A stretch of 64,000 nucleotides of DNA from a virus, in IMG/VR virus record IMGVR_UViG_3300020122_000238, positions 124,001-188,000 of that record; one strand, written 5' to 3'. Below the pieces are notes generated by a model. The model did not search any database. It was not told the DNA's origin and saw only the letters and a program-made list of their open reading frames with translations. The translations under genes and the position numbers were made by a program. The number at the start of each line of letters is the position of its first letter. Positions within the stretch are counted from its first letter, which is position 1. Below are positions 44,662-53,247 of the stretch, in pieces.

Positions 44662-45510
44662 ATGAGAAATCCCCCCCTTCGAAGCGGTCGCGAAGAAAAT
44701 CTCCCTTACAGCCTGAGCCGGTGGACGGACGTCCCGGCCGCCAAGTGGGAGTGGTTCAAGACCTCCCTCCGGGAAGGCTTCATGGATGGCTTCGACCCGC
44801 GGACCGCCATCCCGGCGAAGTGGTCTCTCCAACCCGAAGAGACCCTCGGGCTCGTTTTCTGGACGAAGGACCCCTGGAATCTGGTCATGGATCAGCGTCT
44901 CCTCCAGGACTTCAAGGTCAAGATCCACGTCACCGTCACGGGCTGGGAGGAAGTGGAGAAGGGAGCCCCGACGCTGATCCAGGGAGCGCACGGCTTGATG
45001 ACCGCTTCGGACGCGTTCGGCCCTGAGAACGTCACCTGGCGTTTCTCGCCCGTCCCGATGGTCCCCAACGTCGTTGAGCGGTTCGGTCGGATCCTCGTCC
45101 ACGCGGCGGATGCTGGACTCAAGAGCGTCTTCCTGTCCTTCCTCCAGACGAACGACATGATGGCCGAAACCCGGACCGACGTCGATCGCCTCAACACCCT
45201 CGTGCAGATTGCCGAGCTGGGTGAGAAGTACGGCGTCACGGTCCTCCTCTGCAATGAGGACCGTCTCCTCATCGGGTATCCGGATGCACATGCGAACCTC
45301 GCCTCTGGTATCTGTGCTCCGCCGGAAGACTTCTTCCTCAAAGGTCGTGAGATGGCCCCCTCGGAGGGCTGTGGCTGCGTTCTGATGGTCGACCCGTTCA
45401 CCATCAACGAGACCTGTACGATGGGATGCAAGTATTGCTACGCGGCAGACGCGAGCCTCGCGCACAAGAAGCGCAACACGACCAAGGTGTCTCTGCCTCT
45501 CGTGCGATGA
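44662..45510 (+). CDS. DUF1848 family protein
   Basis: 282 residues. SLSRWTDVPAAKWEWF, VFWTKDPWNLV, VTVTGWEEVEKG and the C-terminal CTMGCKYCYAA cluster match DUF1848, thought to bind an iron-sulfur cluster near radical-SAM enzymes. Substrate unknown. Odd in a phage. The longer ORF from 44224 is not supported. Confidence 0.75.
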   Translation: MRNPPLRSGREENLPYSLSRWTDVPAAKWEWFKTSLREGFMDGFDPRTAIPAKWSLQPEETLGLVFWTKDPWNLVMDQRLLQDFKVKIHVTVTGWEEVEKGAPTLIQGAHGLMTASDAFGPENVTWRFSPVPMVPNVVERFGRILVHAADAGLKSVFLSFLQTNDMMAETRTDVDRLNTLVQIAELGEKYGVTVLLCNEDRLLIGYPDAHANLASGICAPPEDFFLKGREMAPSEGCGCVLMVDPFTINETCTMGCKYCYAADASLAHKKRNTTKVSLPLVR

Positions 45511-45596
45511 CCCCGGCCAAGAAAAAGGGGAAACCCCTCCCTAAAGTCAAACCTCGTACCACCTTGGGGAAGGATGCACTTGACGATGAAGCCTGA
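45507..45596 (+). CDS. Tiny basic protein
   Basis: 29 residues (MTPAKKKGKPLPKVKPRTTL...), ATG overlapping the previous TGA. Lys/Pro-rich; may bind nucleic acid. Confidence 0.4.
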   Translation: MTPAKKKGKPLPKVKPRTTLGKDALDDEA

Positions 45597-45855
45597 AATT
45601 TCTGTCGTCCCTCTCGACGAAGACTCTCCCGACTTGACGGACGAAGATACCCGTCAAGCACAACCGACAGACTCCGCCGGGGATGTCACCCAATCGCTGA
45701 AAAACTTGTCGTGCTGCTCTTGTGGGGCTCGACCCGAGCCCACCTCGTATGCTTTACGACGAAGAGGCCCTCACTTTTACTGGAAGGTGAGCTTGCGCTG
45801 CCTTGAGGGGCACGAGCGGATCATGGTTTTCCAGACGGATTGGATCGGACGATGA
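45586..45855 (+). CDS. Small zinc-ribbon-like protein
   Basis: 89 residues. CCSCGARPEP...LRCLEGH suggests a metal site. In-frame ATG 12 nt upstream. Unknown. Confidence 0.55.
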   Translation: MKPEISVVPLDEDSPDLTDEDTRQAQPTDSAGDVTQSLKNLSCCSCGARPEPTSYALRRRGPHFYWKVSLRCLEGHERIMVFQTDWIGR

Positions 45856-46202
45856 GCGACAACGGTTGTTGCGACGAGGAGCCCCGATGCACCAACTGCG
45901 ATCGGGACACGAAGAACAACGTGTGGCTGGAGCGAGGCACGCCGGGGGCGATCGGCATCTGCCTCCTCGACACGATGACCCGATCGCAGGTCATCTACTG
46001 CCTGGAGCACGATGAGAGATCCCGAGCGGACCTCCTACGGATCACATCCAATCCGGATCTCCTGGAGCTGGCTGCTACGGTCACCAGGCTCCCGACTGTG
46101 GAGCTGATGGACGCAATGCAGAGCGACTTCAATCGAGAGGGCCCCTCTACGAACGTGCTCTACTCGACGTTCAAGGGGATCTCTCCCTGGGTGGGCTCGT
46201 GA
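45852..46202 (+). CDS. Hypothetical Cys-rich protein
   Basis: 116 residues, ATGA overlap. N-terminal CCDEEPRCTNCDRD then a helical domain. No recognised family. Confidence 0.6.
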   Translation: MSDNGCCDEEPRCTNCDRDTKNNVWLERGTPGAIGICLLDTMTRSQVIYCLEHDERSRADLLRITSNPDLLELAATVTRLPTVELMDAMQSDFNREGPSTNVLYSTFKGISPWVGS

Positions 46203-46735
46203 ATGAAGACCCGTCTACTGGAGACCCCGTCGCAGTCCTTGGCTCCGAAGAACGCAATCGAGTGGCACCGGCTGATGACGGAGGTCCTCACCTCCGCTCA
46301 GACGATCGAATCCAGGCATCTTCCCGGGCTACGTCTGGCCGTGTCGAAGGGGCAGACCGAGCAAGCTCTCCGCCGGTTGGGGATCATCTGCCAGGCGGAC
46401 ATCGAGCGGGAGTTCCCCAAGAAGTAGACCCTGCTGAAGAGGCCCTCCAGAGCTTCTCGACCGGAGATCCCACCCAGGTCTTCGCCGCCGTTGAGAAGCT
46501 CGCTGAGGCCTATCACGAGATTCTTGCGGAAGGGGCTCGGCTACGGTTCCGTCTGAATTTCGGGACGGTGATCTGCGAGCGTTGCGAAGGGCTCAAGGCT
46601 GGGCCTGGGGTGATTGCAACGTGCTTCCAGATCAAGAAGTGCAATTTTGCAAACGTCCGTGAAGAGGACGTCTCCAAAAAGCATCTCAGAGTCCTGAAAT
46701 CTCGAATTGGGACCGACCCCAAAATATATCCTTGA
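46203..46735 (+). CDS. Hypothetical protein, frameshifted near 46417
   Basis: As read, ATG 46203 ends at 46427 (74 residues). Coding then continues in the -1 frame (EVDPAEEALQSFSTGDPTQV) with no start codon, to a stop at 46735, with CxxC (ICERCEG) and CNF residues. Adding one C to the CCCC run at about 46416-46419 gives one protein of about 177 residues. Confidence 0.55.
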
Positions 46736-46839
46736 CAGAACCTTCTAGTTAGGGTCCTATCACAGGGAACCATCTTACCGTCTTCGACATACCCCAAGGG
46801 GACCGAGAGACGGCATGTGCATCTGGAGATCATCCCAAT
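46733..46839 (+). promoter_or_regulatory. Sigma70-like promoter and structured leader
   Basis: A perfect TTGACA lies at 46732-46737, with TCCTAT 17 nt on. The ~80-nt leader contains CCGTCT...AGACGG and CCCC/GGGG complements, a likely stem. The gap before 46840 is otherwise empty. It contrasts with the leaderless-style boxes elsewhere. Confidence 0.5.
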
Positions 46840-47637
46840 ATGAACAAGATCACGTACGAGAGCACCCTATCCGAGCTTCAGTCGGACGTCACCGCGAAGC
46901 AGGCCGAAGCGATGAAGGCCGCGGACAAGGTGACGAAGTTCGTCGAAATCTTCGGGGAGGGGGCGGAAGCCGCCTCCTTCACCATCGGCCCCCCGAAGGG
47001 CAAGCCCGGCCGCAAGCCGAAGGACAAGACCGCAGATCCCAAGGACTCGCCAGAACCTGCGGCCCCGAAAGGCAAGCCGGGTCGCAAGCCGAAGCCCAAG
47101 GACGAGTCCGCCGCAGACCCGAAGCCGAAGGGCAAGCCGGGACCGAAGCCCAAGGTGGCGGGCCTGAGCCGAGCCGCGGAAGGCCGTCGCCAGGTGGCCA
47201 ATGGGGAGCGCCCCAAGCTGCATGACGCCATGGCCGTGACGGCTGGAGATCGCATCGTGAACGCCGACACCCTCTTCGAGGAGATGCAGGTCCTCGGCTG
47301 GCTCCCCAATTCGAGTGATCCGCGGGGGTACATCTCGTACACCTTCAGCTCGGCTAAGGAGGTCTTCGAGAAGGTCCCGGCGAAGGGACGCGGATTCTAC
47401 CGCGTCGTGTCCTCGTACGAGGCTCCCGCTGCCCTCGTCGCGCAAAAGAACGCCAAGGGAAGCACGCCCAAGGCTTCCTCGGACGAGGACACGAAGGCGG
47501 AATCGGAAGTGACCGCAGCTCCCGTCGAAGACGAGGCCCCCGTCGCTGCCCCCAAGGCGGCCGTGGTGAAGCGCAAGAGCACGGACGACGTCCTCAAGGA
47601 TGCCGGTCTCGATCTCGGCGGTCCTTTCGGCGGCTGA
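46840..47637 (+). CDS. AT-hook/HARE-HTH-like DNA-binding protein
   Basis: 265 residues. Repeats KGKPGRKPK, KGKPGRKPK and KGKPGPKPK (residues ~48-105) resemble AT-hooks. The central part (TLFEEMQVLGWLPNSSDPR then GRGFYRVV) resembles the HARE-HTH winged helix, and the tail is acidic. Likely an abundant nucleoid-type protein, as its strong promoter suggests. Confidence 0.65.
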   Translation: MNKITYESTLSELQSDVTAKQAEAMKAADKVTKFVEIFGEGAEAASFTIGPPKGKPGRKPKDKTADPKDSPEPAAPKGKPGRKPKPKDESAADPKPKGKPGPKPKVAGLSRAAEGRRQVANGERPKLHDAMAVTAGDRIVNADTLFEEMQVLGWLPNSSDPRGYISYTFSSAKEVFEKVPAKGRGFYRVVSSYEAPAALVAQKNAKGSTPKASSDEDTKAESEVTAAPVEDEAPVAAPKAAVVKRKSTDDVLKDAGLDLGGPFGG

Positions 47638-47665
47638 ACGATCCCTCTCTGCTTGGAAGCGGATT

Positions 47666-47682
47666 CGGTGTCAGTATAAACG
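47666..47682 (+). promoter_or_regulatory. CGGTGTC, 10 nt, ATG
   Basis: Last base differs (C). Spacer AGTATAAACG. Heads the unit 47683-50377. Confidence 0.55.
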
Positions 47683-48033
47683 ATGCCCTCCGCTATCCTC
47701 GCCCAACACCTCGCCCAACGCCTGCTTCGCAGCCTGGCTCGCAGGACTGTCTACCTCCCGAAAAGTCGCTACCATCGCATGCTCGGTCTGGAAGACGACA
47801 TCGAGAAGTCCGCTCACGCTGAATGGGTCGAGCATCTCAAGACCTGGGATCTTTACAAGCCATCCCACAAAGCCATCCTGACGCACATCGTAGAGATTTC
47901 CTTCCGGAATGCGCTCTACGACGTGCGTCGGTCGTTCGAAGATGACGCATCAACGGCGTACCCCATCCTCAAGAAGTTCGAGGAGCAGTTCACGCCCCAA
48001 GACCTTCTGACCCCGGCAGTGGTGGAGGCATGA
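47683..48033 (+). CDS. Hypothetical protein
   Basis: 116 residues. N-terminal AQHLAQRLLRSLARR is amphipathic but lacks the exact RVxARY pattern. No recognised family. Confidence 0.6.
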   Translation: MPSAILAQHLAQRLLRSLARRTVYLPKSRYHRMLGLEDDIEKSAHAEWVEHLKTWDLYKPSHKAILTHIVEISFRNALYDVRRSFEDDASTAYPILKKFEEQFTPQDLLTPAVVEA

Positions 48034-48548
48034 AGCTCGGAGACCTCCTTCTGCACGACGGGCAGCACTGGATTGTCCGTAAGTATGACCCGAAGCGAAC
48101 GCACATGTCGGAGTTGCTTGCAGCCTCCGGACAGGTGAAGGAGATCCGCTTCGATGCCGACCTCAAGGGGGAGGCAACGGTTCTCTCCAACCCTCAGACG
48201 GAGTGGCCGTTCGTGGTCATGGCGTCCAGGCCCAGCTTGGGCCGGTTGCAGCACATTGCTCGCATCATCGGGCCTCTGGCAACTCCGACGGAAGAACCCT
48301 TGAGGTTGTACGTTGACTGGGTGGCGAGTGACCCAGCTCGTATGGGTGGCCCCGTGTTCTTCTCGCCCATGTTGGGGTTGCAACCTGGGAACCTCCTCGT
48401 GGCTGTCCACGACAAAGGCCGCTCTCGGATCGACATCACCGCTCAATTCAAGACGGTCAAGCAACGGATCGCCCATGTCGCCGTCAAGCCGAAACCCGAG
48501 AAGAACGTCTACACCCATCTTCTCGATGACTCCGAGTTCGACGAATGA
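48030..48548 (+). CDS. Hypothetical protein
   Basis: 172 residues, ATGA overlap. Beta-rich; no recognised family. Confidence 0.6.
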   Translation: MKLGDLLLHDGQHWIVRKYDPKRTHMSELLAASGQVKEIRFDADLKGEATVLSNPQTEWPFVVMASRPSLGRLQHIARIIGPLATPTEEPLRLYVDWVASDPARMGGPVFFSPMLGLQPGNLLVAVHDKGRSRIDITAQFKTVKQRIAHVAVKPKPEKNVYTHLLDDSEFDE

Positions 48549-49177
48549 CTCGACGGTCGCTCCCTCTACTCTTCGAGAGAGATACCCATGAGGTCCAAGC
48601 TCAACGCTTCGAGCGGGCTGGGGCCTTCGAGGCTTCGGTTCGGGATGCGGCAGAGGATCTCGGACGGGCGATCTCGTGTTCCGTGAAATGCTCAGCCTGC
48701 TGTTCCCACCCCGTGGGGATCTCCATTCTGGAGGGGATCAGTCTCTTCCGTTGGCTGGCAGAACGAGGTCTATGGACCGCGAGCCTTCAGGAAAAACTCC
48801 AGACGCATTCAACGCAGGTCTGGGGCCTGGCTCATGAAATCTGGTTTCTGAGCAACACCCCTTGCCCACTTCTCTCTGAGGGCAAGTGCTCTGCACACGA
48901 GGGCCGCCCCTTCGTCTGTAGGACAACCTGGTCGACGGGGGACCCCTACGATTGTCACCCGCACCGATTCGGGCCTCGAACAGGGATTGTCCCGAGAGCT
49001 GATGCCATTCGAGACTTCCACCAGATGGAAGCTTCCAAGCTCCGCCAACACGGGTTGAAACATATCCCTCTACCTATCTCCAAAGCGCTACTACTCGCTG
49101 AGCGTGTCTGTTCGGGTAAACTTGCGATAGAAGACGTACAGCACACGCTCTTGAAAGAGTATGGGGACGTCGGATGA
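48545..49177 (+). CDS. YkgJ-like Cys-cluster protein
   Basis: 210 residues. CSVKCSACCSHPV and CPLLSEGKCSAHEGRPFVC match the YkgJ-type cluster, which binds zinc or iron-sulfur. Function in phage unknown. ATGA overlap with both neighbours. Confidence 0.75.
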   Translation: MTRRSLPLLFERDTHEVQAQRFERAGAFEASVRDAAEDLGRAISCSVKCSACCSHPVGISILEGISLFRWLAERGLWTASLQEKLQTHSTQVWGLAHEIWFLSNTPCPLLSEGKCSAHEGRPFVCRTTWSTGDPYDCHPHRFGPRTGIVPRADAIRDFHQMEASKLRQHGLKHIPLPISKALLLAERVCSGKLAIEDVQHTLLKEYGDVG

Positions 49178-49461
49178 AATGCTGTGTTTGCTCGAAGAAG
49201 ATCGAATCGTCGGCCTGTGTCACGCTTCGACTATCGGACTCCGAGAAGGAGTCTGTACGCCAGATGGGGCAAGAGCCTCAAAATGAGTACGAGTATTGTC
49301 GACCCTGCTTTCGACTACTCTCGAACCCGGAGCAAGGCGCACAGCTCATCCGGGGGACATTCCAGCTTTCTTTGCGCTCCGCGGGCATCCCTGATGCAGA
49401 GTCAAAGTCTCGGAAGTATTACGATTTTCTGATCCGTGGCGCCAATCACCCCACCCACTGA
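49174..49461 (+). CDS. Small zinc-type protein
   Basis: 95 residues. CCVCSKK...YCRPCF suggests a zinc finger. Unknown. Confidence 0.6.
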   Translation: MKCCVCSKKIESSACVTLRLSDSEKESVRQMGQEPQNEYEYCRPCFRLLSNPEQGAQLIRGTFQLSLRSAGIPDAESKSRKYYDFLIRGANHPTH

Positions 49462-49469
49462 GGATATGT

Positions 49470-49985
49470 ATGAGCGACAACAAAGAGCCTCTGGGACCGA
49501 ACGAGGAGTTTGCCCGTGTCCTTCAGGCACAGATGCCGGCGGTCACGACCCAAGCGCAGTTCAATGCCCTCATGGCGTCGTTTGACGCGCTTCGTTTCCT
49601 CTTCAACGGAATCTGCGCGTCAAACGCGGTTCAGGAGACGGAGGGCCGAAAGGCCCTGGACATGTCTCTTGAGCTGGGTCGCAAGGTGACCGAGGTGTCC
49701 GAACAGCTCAAAGACATCCCGGAGGCTGCTACCTCCAAGGCCGCGGAGGAGCACAAGAAGCCCCCGGCGCAGTACTACGAGTACGACGTCCAACGTGCTT
49801 TGCTCTCGGAGCTGAAACACACAGCAAATTACAATGAACTCAACAAGTGGTACGTTCTCACCAAAGAACGTCGAGAATTGGTGAGAACGTCAAGTCTCCG
49901 GAACGCTTTGTTCGATGCGATCCGGAATCACAGATCAGCACTCCAAGTGCTGAGGTCCGAAAGTTCAGGAGAAAAGACCCAGTGA
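49470..49985 (+). CDS. Hypothetical protein
   Basis: 171 residues, helical. GAGGAT precedes the ATG. No recognised family. Confidence 0.6.
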   Translation: MSDNKEPLGPNEEFARVLQAQMPAVTTQAQFNALMASFDALRFLFNGICASNAVQETEGRKALDMSLELGRKVTEVSEQLKDIPEAATSKAAEEHKKPPAQYYEYDVQRALLSELKHTANYNELNKWYVLTKERRELVRTSSLRNALFDAIRNHRSALQVLRSESSGEKTQ

Positions 49986-50377
49986 AAGTTTTGGTCTGCG
50001 GGAGTCGGGATTACGCCAACCGAGTTGGGATGCGGAAGGTCTTCGACAAGCTCGCCGAGAAAAAGATCCCCATCCTCATCGTCCACGGGGACTGCCCGAC
50101 GGGGGCTGATGCCATGGCGACCGAGCTGGCCAAGGAGTACGGCTTCGAGGTGCGGACCTACCCCGCCGACTGGGATGCGGCAAAAGCAGCGGGGAACCCC
50201 AAGTCTGCGGGCCCGATCCGGAACGCAAAGATGATCCGCGACGAGCACCCCCACAAGGACGGGACGTCCTTGGACCTCGGGATCGCCTTCACCCCCAACC
50301 TGGAGCGCAGCCGGGGAACGAAGGACTGCCACACCCGAGCGAGGGCGGCGGGGATCAAGATGCTCCTCTTCCCGTAG
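49982..50377 (+). CDS. DUF2493/SLOG-family protein
   Basis: 131 residues from GTG overlapping the previous TGA. MKVLVCGSRDYANR, VHGDCPTGADAMA and YPADWDAAKAAG...IRNAKMI define the DUF2493 (YspA-type) SLOG fold, which binds nucleotide-like ligands such as NAD or ADP-ribose derivatives. It may sense or process such a ligand. Confidence 0.85.
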   Translation: MKVLVCGSRDYANRVGMRKVFDKLAEKKIPILIVHGDCPTGADAMATELAKEYGFEVRTYPADWDAAKAAGNPKSAGPIRNAKMIRDEHPHKDGTSLDLGIAFTPNLERSRGTKDCHTRARAAGIKMLLFP

Positions 50378-50381
50378 GTTT

Positions 50382-50398
50382 CGGTGTAAGATCGGAGG
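50382..50398 (+). promoter_or_regulatory. CGGTGTA, 10 nt, ATG
   Basis: Spacer AGATCGGAGG also has a GGAGG Shine-Dalgarno right at the ATG, unusually close. Confidence 0.65.
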
Positions 50399-50749
50399 AT
50401 GCACACCATCCGTTTCGAGAGGTATTACAATGTCAAGGCCCAAAAACGCCCTCAACAACTCCGCCCCTCAACACGACGGTGGAATAGAGAGACACTTCTT
50501 GCTGTACTTCGTCAGGACATCCTGAATATTCAGACGAATCCCACACCAGAGACTCGCCGTCTTCACATCGAGAAGATGGCTGAGAAGTACAGAGCCAAGA
50601 GAAACATCGTGGCATGGTGTTTCTCCAGGTTGAAAACGGAGGGATTGATTGGCAAACCTGTCAATGGGATTCCTTCAGAATCTCCTTTCTCTCGCAAGAG
50701 GTCTGAAGTGGCCTGGACAGCAACCGCTTTCTACGTGACTGGGACATGA
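50399..50749 (+). CDS. Winged-helix-like protein, tandem pair with 50746
   Basis: 116 residues. Shares RRWN/KxExLL, then VAWCFSRLKxEGxxGxPVNxxP with the next gene. The last block is wing-like and may bind DNA. No recognised family. Confidence 0.6.
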   Translation: MHTIRFERYYNVKAQKRPQQLRPSTRRWNRETLLAVLRQDILNIQTNPTPETRRLHIEKMAEKYRAKRNIVAWCFSRLKTEGLIGKPVNGIPSESPFSRKRSEVAWTATAFYVTGT

Positions 50750-51084
50750 TCTTCTACCGAAGCGGGGACATAACCCGAACCCAAATCCGACCTTCGATGA
50801 GGCGTTGGAAGAAAGAAAAGCTTCTCGATGCGATCCGAGAGGCCATCAAAGATAAGTTCTCTACTTCGAATCCCAACAACTACTCTCGCCATGTCTTCAT
50901 TGAAGAATTCGTCAACATGTTTCTAGCCAAGCAGGCTCTTGTGGCTTGGTGCTTCTCGCGACTGAAGATTGAAGGCATCCTCGGGGCGCCTGTGAATCGG
51001 ATGCCTCACGACTGTTTTCGAGGCATCTGGAACCCCACATCGAGGTGGCAAGCAACCCGTTTCCCCGTTCTACTGGAAACATGA
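50746..51084 (+). CDS. Winged-helix-like protein, paralogue of 50399
   Basis: 112 residues, ATGA overlap. Second copy of the duplicated gene; about half of the aligned residues in the C-terminal block are identical by eye. Confidence 0.6.
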   Translation: MIFYRSGDITRTQIRPSMRRWKKEKLLDAIREAIKDKFSTSNPNNYSRHVFIEEFVNMFLAKQALVAWCFSRLKIEGILGAPVNRMPHDCFRGIWNPTSRWQATRFPVLLET

Positions 51085-51617
51085 TCCACTACCTAAAAGG
51101 CGACGCCACGCGACCTCAAGGCACGGGGATGCGGTACATCGTCCACGTCTGTAACGACGTTGGGGGTTGGGGCCGTGGTTTTGTCTTGGCGCTATCCAAG
51201 CGTTGGTCAGAACCTGAGCAAGCCTATCGAGAATGGCATCGAAATGGGAGCCCCCATCGAAGCGGGAAATTCGCTCTTGGGGAGGTTCAGAGTGTGAGTG
51301 TCCAGGGGCCTCCCTACCCTGAGAACACAGGGCTTTGGGTGATGAACATGATCGCTCAGACGGGCTATGGCTTCAAGAAGACGCAGCACAAGGGAGCAGA
51401 TGATAGCGGGCCCCCCATTCGCTACGACGCGCTGAGGGAGTGCCTCCGAAAGGTTGCAAAGGCTGCCAGGATCACCCGAGCCTCAATACACATGCCGAGG
51501 ATCGGGTGTTCTTTGGCTGGTGGATCCTGGATGGAAGTCTCCAAGATCATCGAAGAGACCATGCCCGACCTCGATGTATATGTGTATGACCTTCCTGGGG
51601 GGTCCTATCGAGCATGA
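51081..51617 (+). CDS. Macro-domain protein (ADP-ribose processing)
   Basis: 178 residues. MIHYLKGDATRP, HVCNDVGGWGRGF (catalytic Asn-Asp and glycine loop) and PRIGCSLAGGSW are the macro-domain ligand loops, nearest to the Poa1/ADP-ribose-1''-phosphatase type. It probably hydrolyses or binds ADP-ribose products. ATGA overlap with the previous gene. Confidence 0.85.
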   Translation: MIHYLKGDATRPQGTGMRYIVHVCNDVGGWGRGFVLALSKRWSEPEQAYREWHRNGSPHRSGKFALGEVQSVSVQGPPYPENTGLWVMNMIAQTGYGFKKTQHKGADDSGPPIRYDALRECLRKVAKAARITRASIHMPRIGCSLAGGSWMEVSKIIEETMPDLDVYVYDLPGGSYRA

Positions 51618-51901
51618 TCCTTCGATCCTGGGAGCCAGCGACACCAGATGCTCGTTACTTTTGCCGTCGGGATCACGAGACAGGGCGGGCAATCGTCTAC
51701 GTGATCCCCAAGAAAGTAGACGATATGGAAAGACCCAATGGCGTCTGTAAGAAAAGTGATGGGGATGGGGGTGGCGCTGGGAGGTAAATCGATGCCCTGA
51801 CTCTCATGTTGGGGGGGGGGGGTTTGAGCTGCACTTCGAAAAGGCAAAAGAGGCGGCTGATATTCTCGCTCTTCAGCTCGGACACACGTTCTTGGTGTAG
51901 C
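51614..51901 (+). CDS. Hypothetical protein broken near 51761
   Basis: ATG 51614 opens MILRSWEPATPDARYFCRRD and reads to TAA at 51784. Coding then appears in the -1 frame (WEVNRCPDSHV, then GFELHFEKAKEAADILALQ) to the TAG at 51899. Adding one G in the GGGG at 51761-51764 or the GGGGG at 51767-51771 joins them. A run of 12 G (51811-51822) encodes four Gly. No recognised family. Confidence 0.45.
51811..51822. repeat. Run of 12 G
   Basis: The only homopolymer of this length in the window. It lies inside the interrupted gene, so the length may be miscalled or variable. Confidence 0.8.
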
Positions 51902-51909
51902 CACGAGGG
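51893..51909 (+). promoter_or_regulatory. TGGTGTA, 10 nt, ATG
   Basis: Overlaps the end of the preceding gene; spacer GCCACGAGGG. Confidence 0.65.
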
Positions 51910-52908
51910 ATGATATCTCTTGAAAGACTCGAAGAAGTCACCACCCTCATCGTCCACGACAACTGCCCGGATGGTCTCGCCTCAGCGATGATCCTGCATG
52001 ACGCTCTGCCCAAGGCCGAGATCGTCTACATGCGGCACATGTCCCCAGAGCTGGCCGCCCTGGAGCCCAAGCCGGGGATGCTCTTCTGCGACTTCTCTCC
52101 CCATGCCGACCAGGCCCAGAAGTTCGTGGACGCGGGCGCCATCGTGCTCGACCACCACAAGTCCTCCCAGGCTGTCATCGAGTCCTTCGGAGAGAACGGC
52201 GTCTTTGGGGATGAAGCGCAAGACCCGGGCGTCTCCGGAGCTGTGCTTGCCTTTTGCGAGGTGTGGCTCCCCATGTGGGATTCGATGTGCCTGAAGACGC
52301 TTGGGATGACGTACCCCCCTGTGGATGGGTTTCCCCGTGCAATCAGGGAGTTCGCAACTCTCGCTGGCATTCGAGACACCTGGCAGAGACAGAGCCCCCG
52401 TTGGCTCGAAGCCTGTGCTCAGGCCGAAGCGCTTCTGTTCTGGCCGCGAGAGAAGTGGTTCGAAGCGGAGCTGGGGGAGATCCTCTCACGACCCATGCTG
52501 GACATTGGGCCCGTCCTGGTCCAGAAGCAGCAAGACAAGGTCAAGAGCATCGTGGAGAGGGCCTACCGCTTCACGACGCCGGTCGGAACGCGCGTGGTGG
52601 TCTTCCAGGGGCTCACGACGACGAGCGATGCAGCGGAGCTGATTGACAAGGATGCGGACCTCGTCATTGGATTCTCGTGTCAGTTCGACGGGGAGAACCA
52701 CAAGCTAGCGTTCTCGACGCGGAGCCACACGACGTTCGACTGTGCGAAGTTCGCGAAGGTCTTCGGGGGTGGCGGACACACGAAAGCCGCGGGGTTCAAT
52801 CGGACGATGGTCCCGACTGACCCGCAGCCTTACGAAATGGTGCGTCGGACTCTTGCGTTGTTCGAAGGCCCCATGGAGCCTGATAACACGAGCCTCATCG
52901 ACGGGTAG
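51910..52908 (+). CDS. DHH-DHHA1 phosphoesterase (NrnA-like)
   Basis: 332 residues. HDNCPDGLASAM, FCDFS, LDHHKS (DHH) and C-terminal GGGGHTKAAGF (DHHA1). Family members degrade short oligoribonucleotides, cyclic dinucleotide products or phosphoadenosine. In a phage it could recycle nano-RNA or break signalling nucleotides. It converges with the minus-strand gene at 52910 with a 1-nt gap. Confidence 0.85.
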   Translation: MISLERLEEVTTLIVHDNCPDGLASAMILHDALPKAEIVYMRHMSPELAALEPKPGMLFCDFSPHADQAQKFVDAGAIVLDHHKSSQAVIESFGENGVFGDEAQDPGVSGAVLAFCEVWLPMWDSMCLKTLGMTYPPVDGFPRAIREFATLAGIRDTWQRQSPRWLEACAQAEALLFWPREKWFEAELGEILSRPMLDIGPVLVQKQQDKVKSIVERAYRFTTPVGTRVVVFQGLTTTSDAAELIDKDADLVIGFSCQFDGENHKLAFSTRSHTTFDCAKFAKVFGGGGHTKAAGFNRTMVPTDPQPYEMVRRTLALFEGPMEPDNTSLIDG

Positions 52909-52909
52909 C

Positions 52910-53152
52910 TCAGAACTGGGGGAGGAGCTTGGCGGGGGCGATCTGCCAGCCGGGGATGACATCTCCCATGCTGAGGGGGCTGAGAGTCAGGGAGTTACGC
53001 CCCAGAACCTCAGCCAACCAGCCCACATGGTAGCAAGTACTTCCGATACTGACGGCGAGGGCATCGAACAAGCGGTCGCCGTCAACTGTGTACTCCCGCC
53101 CGTTGAACTCGAACTCGTACTTATCCGTCATCGTGTCGAGCTTGGCCTTCAT
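52910..53152 (-). CDS. Small hypothetical protein
   Basis: 80 residues. Starts MKAKLDTMTDKYEFEFNGRE. No recognised family. Start fixed by the boxes just upstream. The opposing plus-strand ORF was rejected. Confidence 0.65.
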   Translation of the reverse strand: MKAKLDTMTDKYEFEFNGREYTVDGDRLFDALAVSIGSTCYHVGWLAEVLGRNSLTLSPLSMGDVIPGWQIAPAKLLPQF

Positions 53153-53188
53153 GGGGGTCCTACGAGGCCAAGCTCGACACGATCAACC
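53153..53188 (-). promoter_or_regulatory. GGTTGATC-16-CGTA promoter-like element
   Basis: GGTTGATC at 53188-53181, 16 nt, CGTA at 53164-53161 (first base C), then GGACCCCC and ATG. Confidence 0.65.
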
Positions 53189-53247
53189 GGGTATCAGGTC
53201 GGGGGATGAACATTCGGGACTCCTCTGTGGGGTGTGGCAAAGCCCGG

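Noticed and set aside
52742-53209. 155-residue plus-strand ORF
   Set aside because: Runs through the end of the DHH gene and antisense to the 52910 gene.
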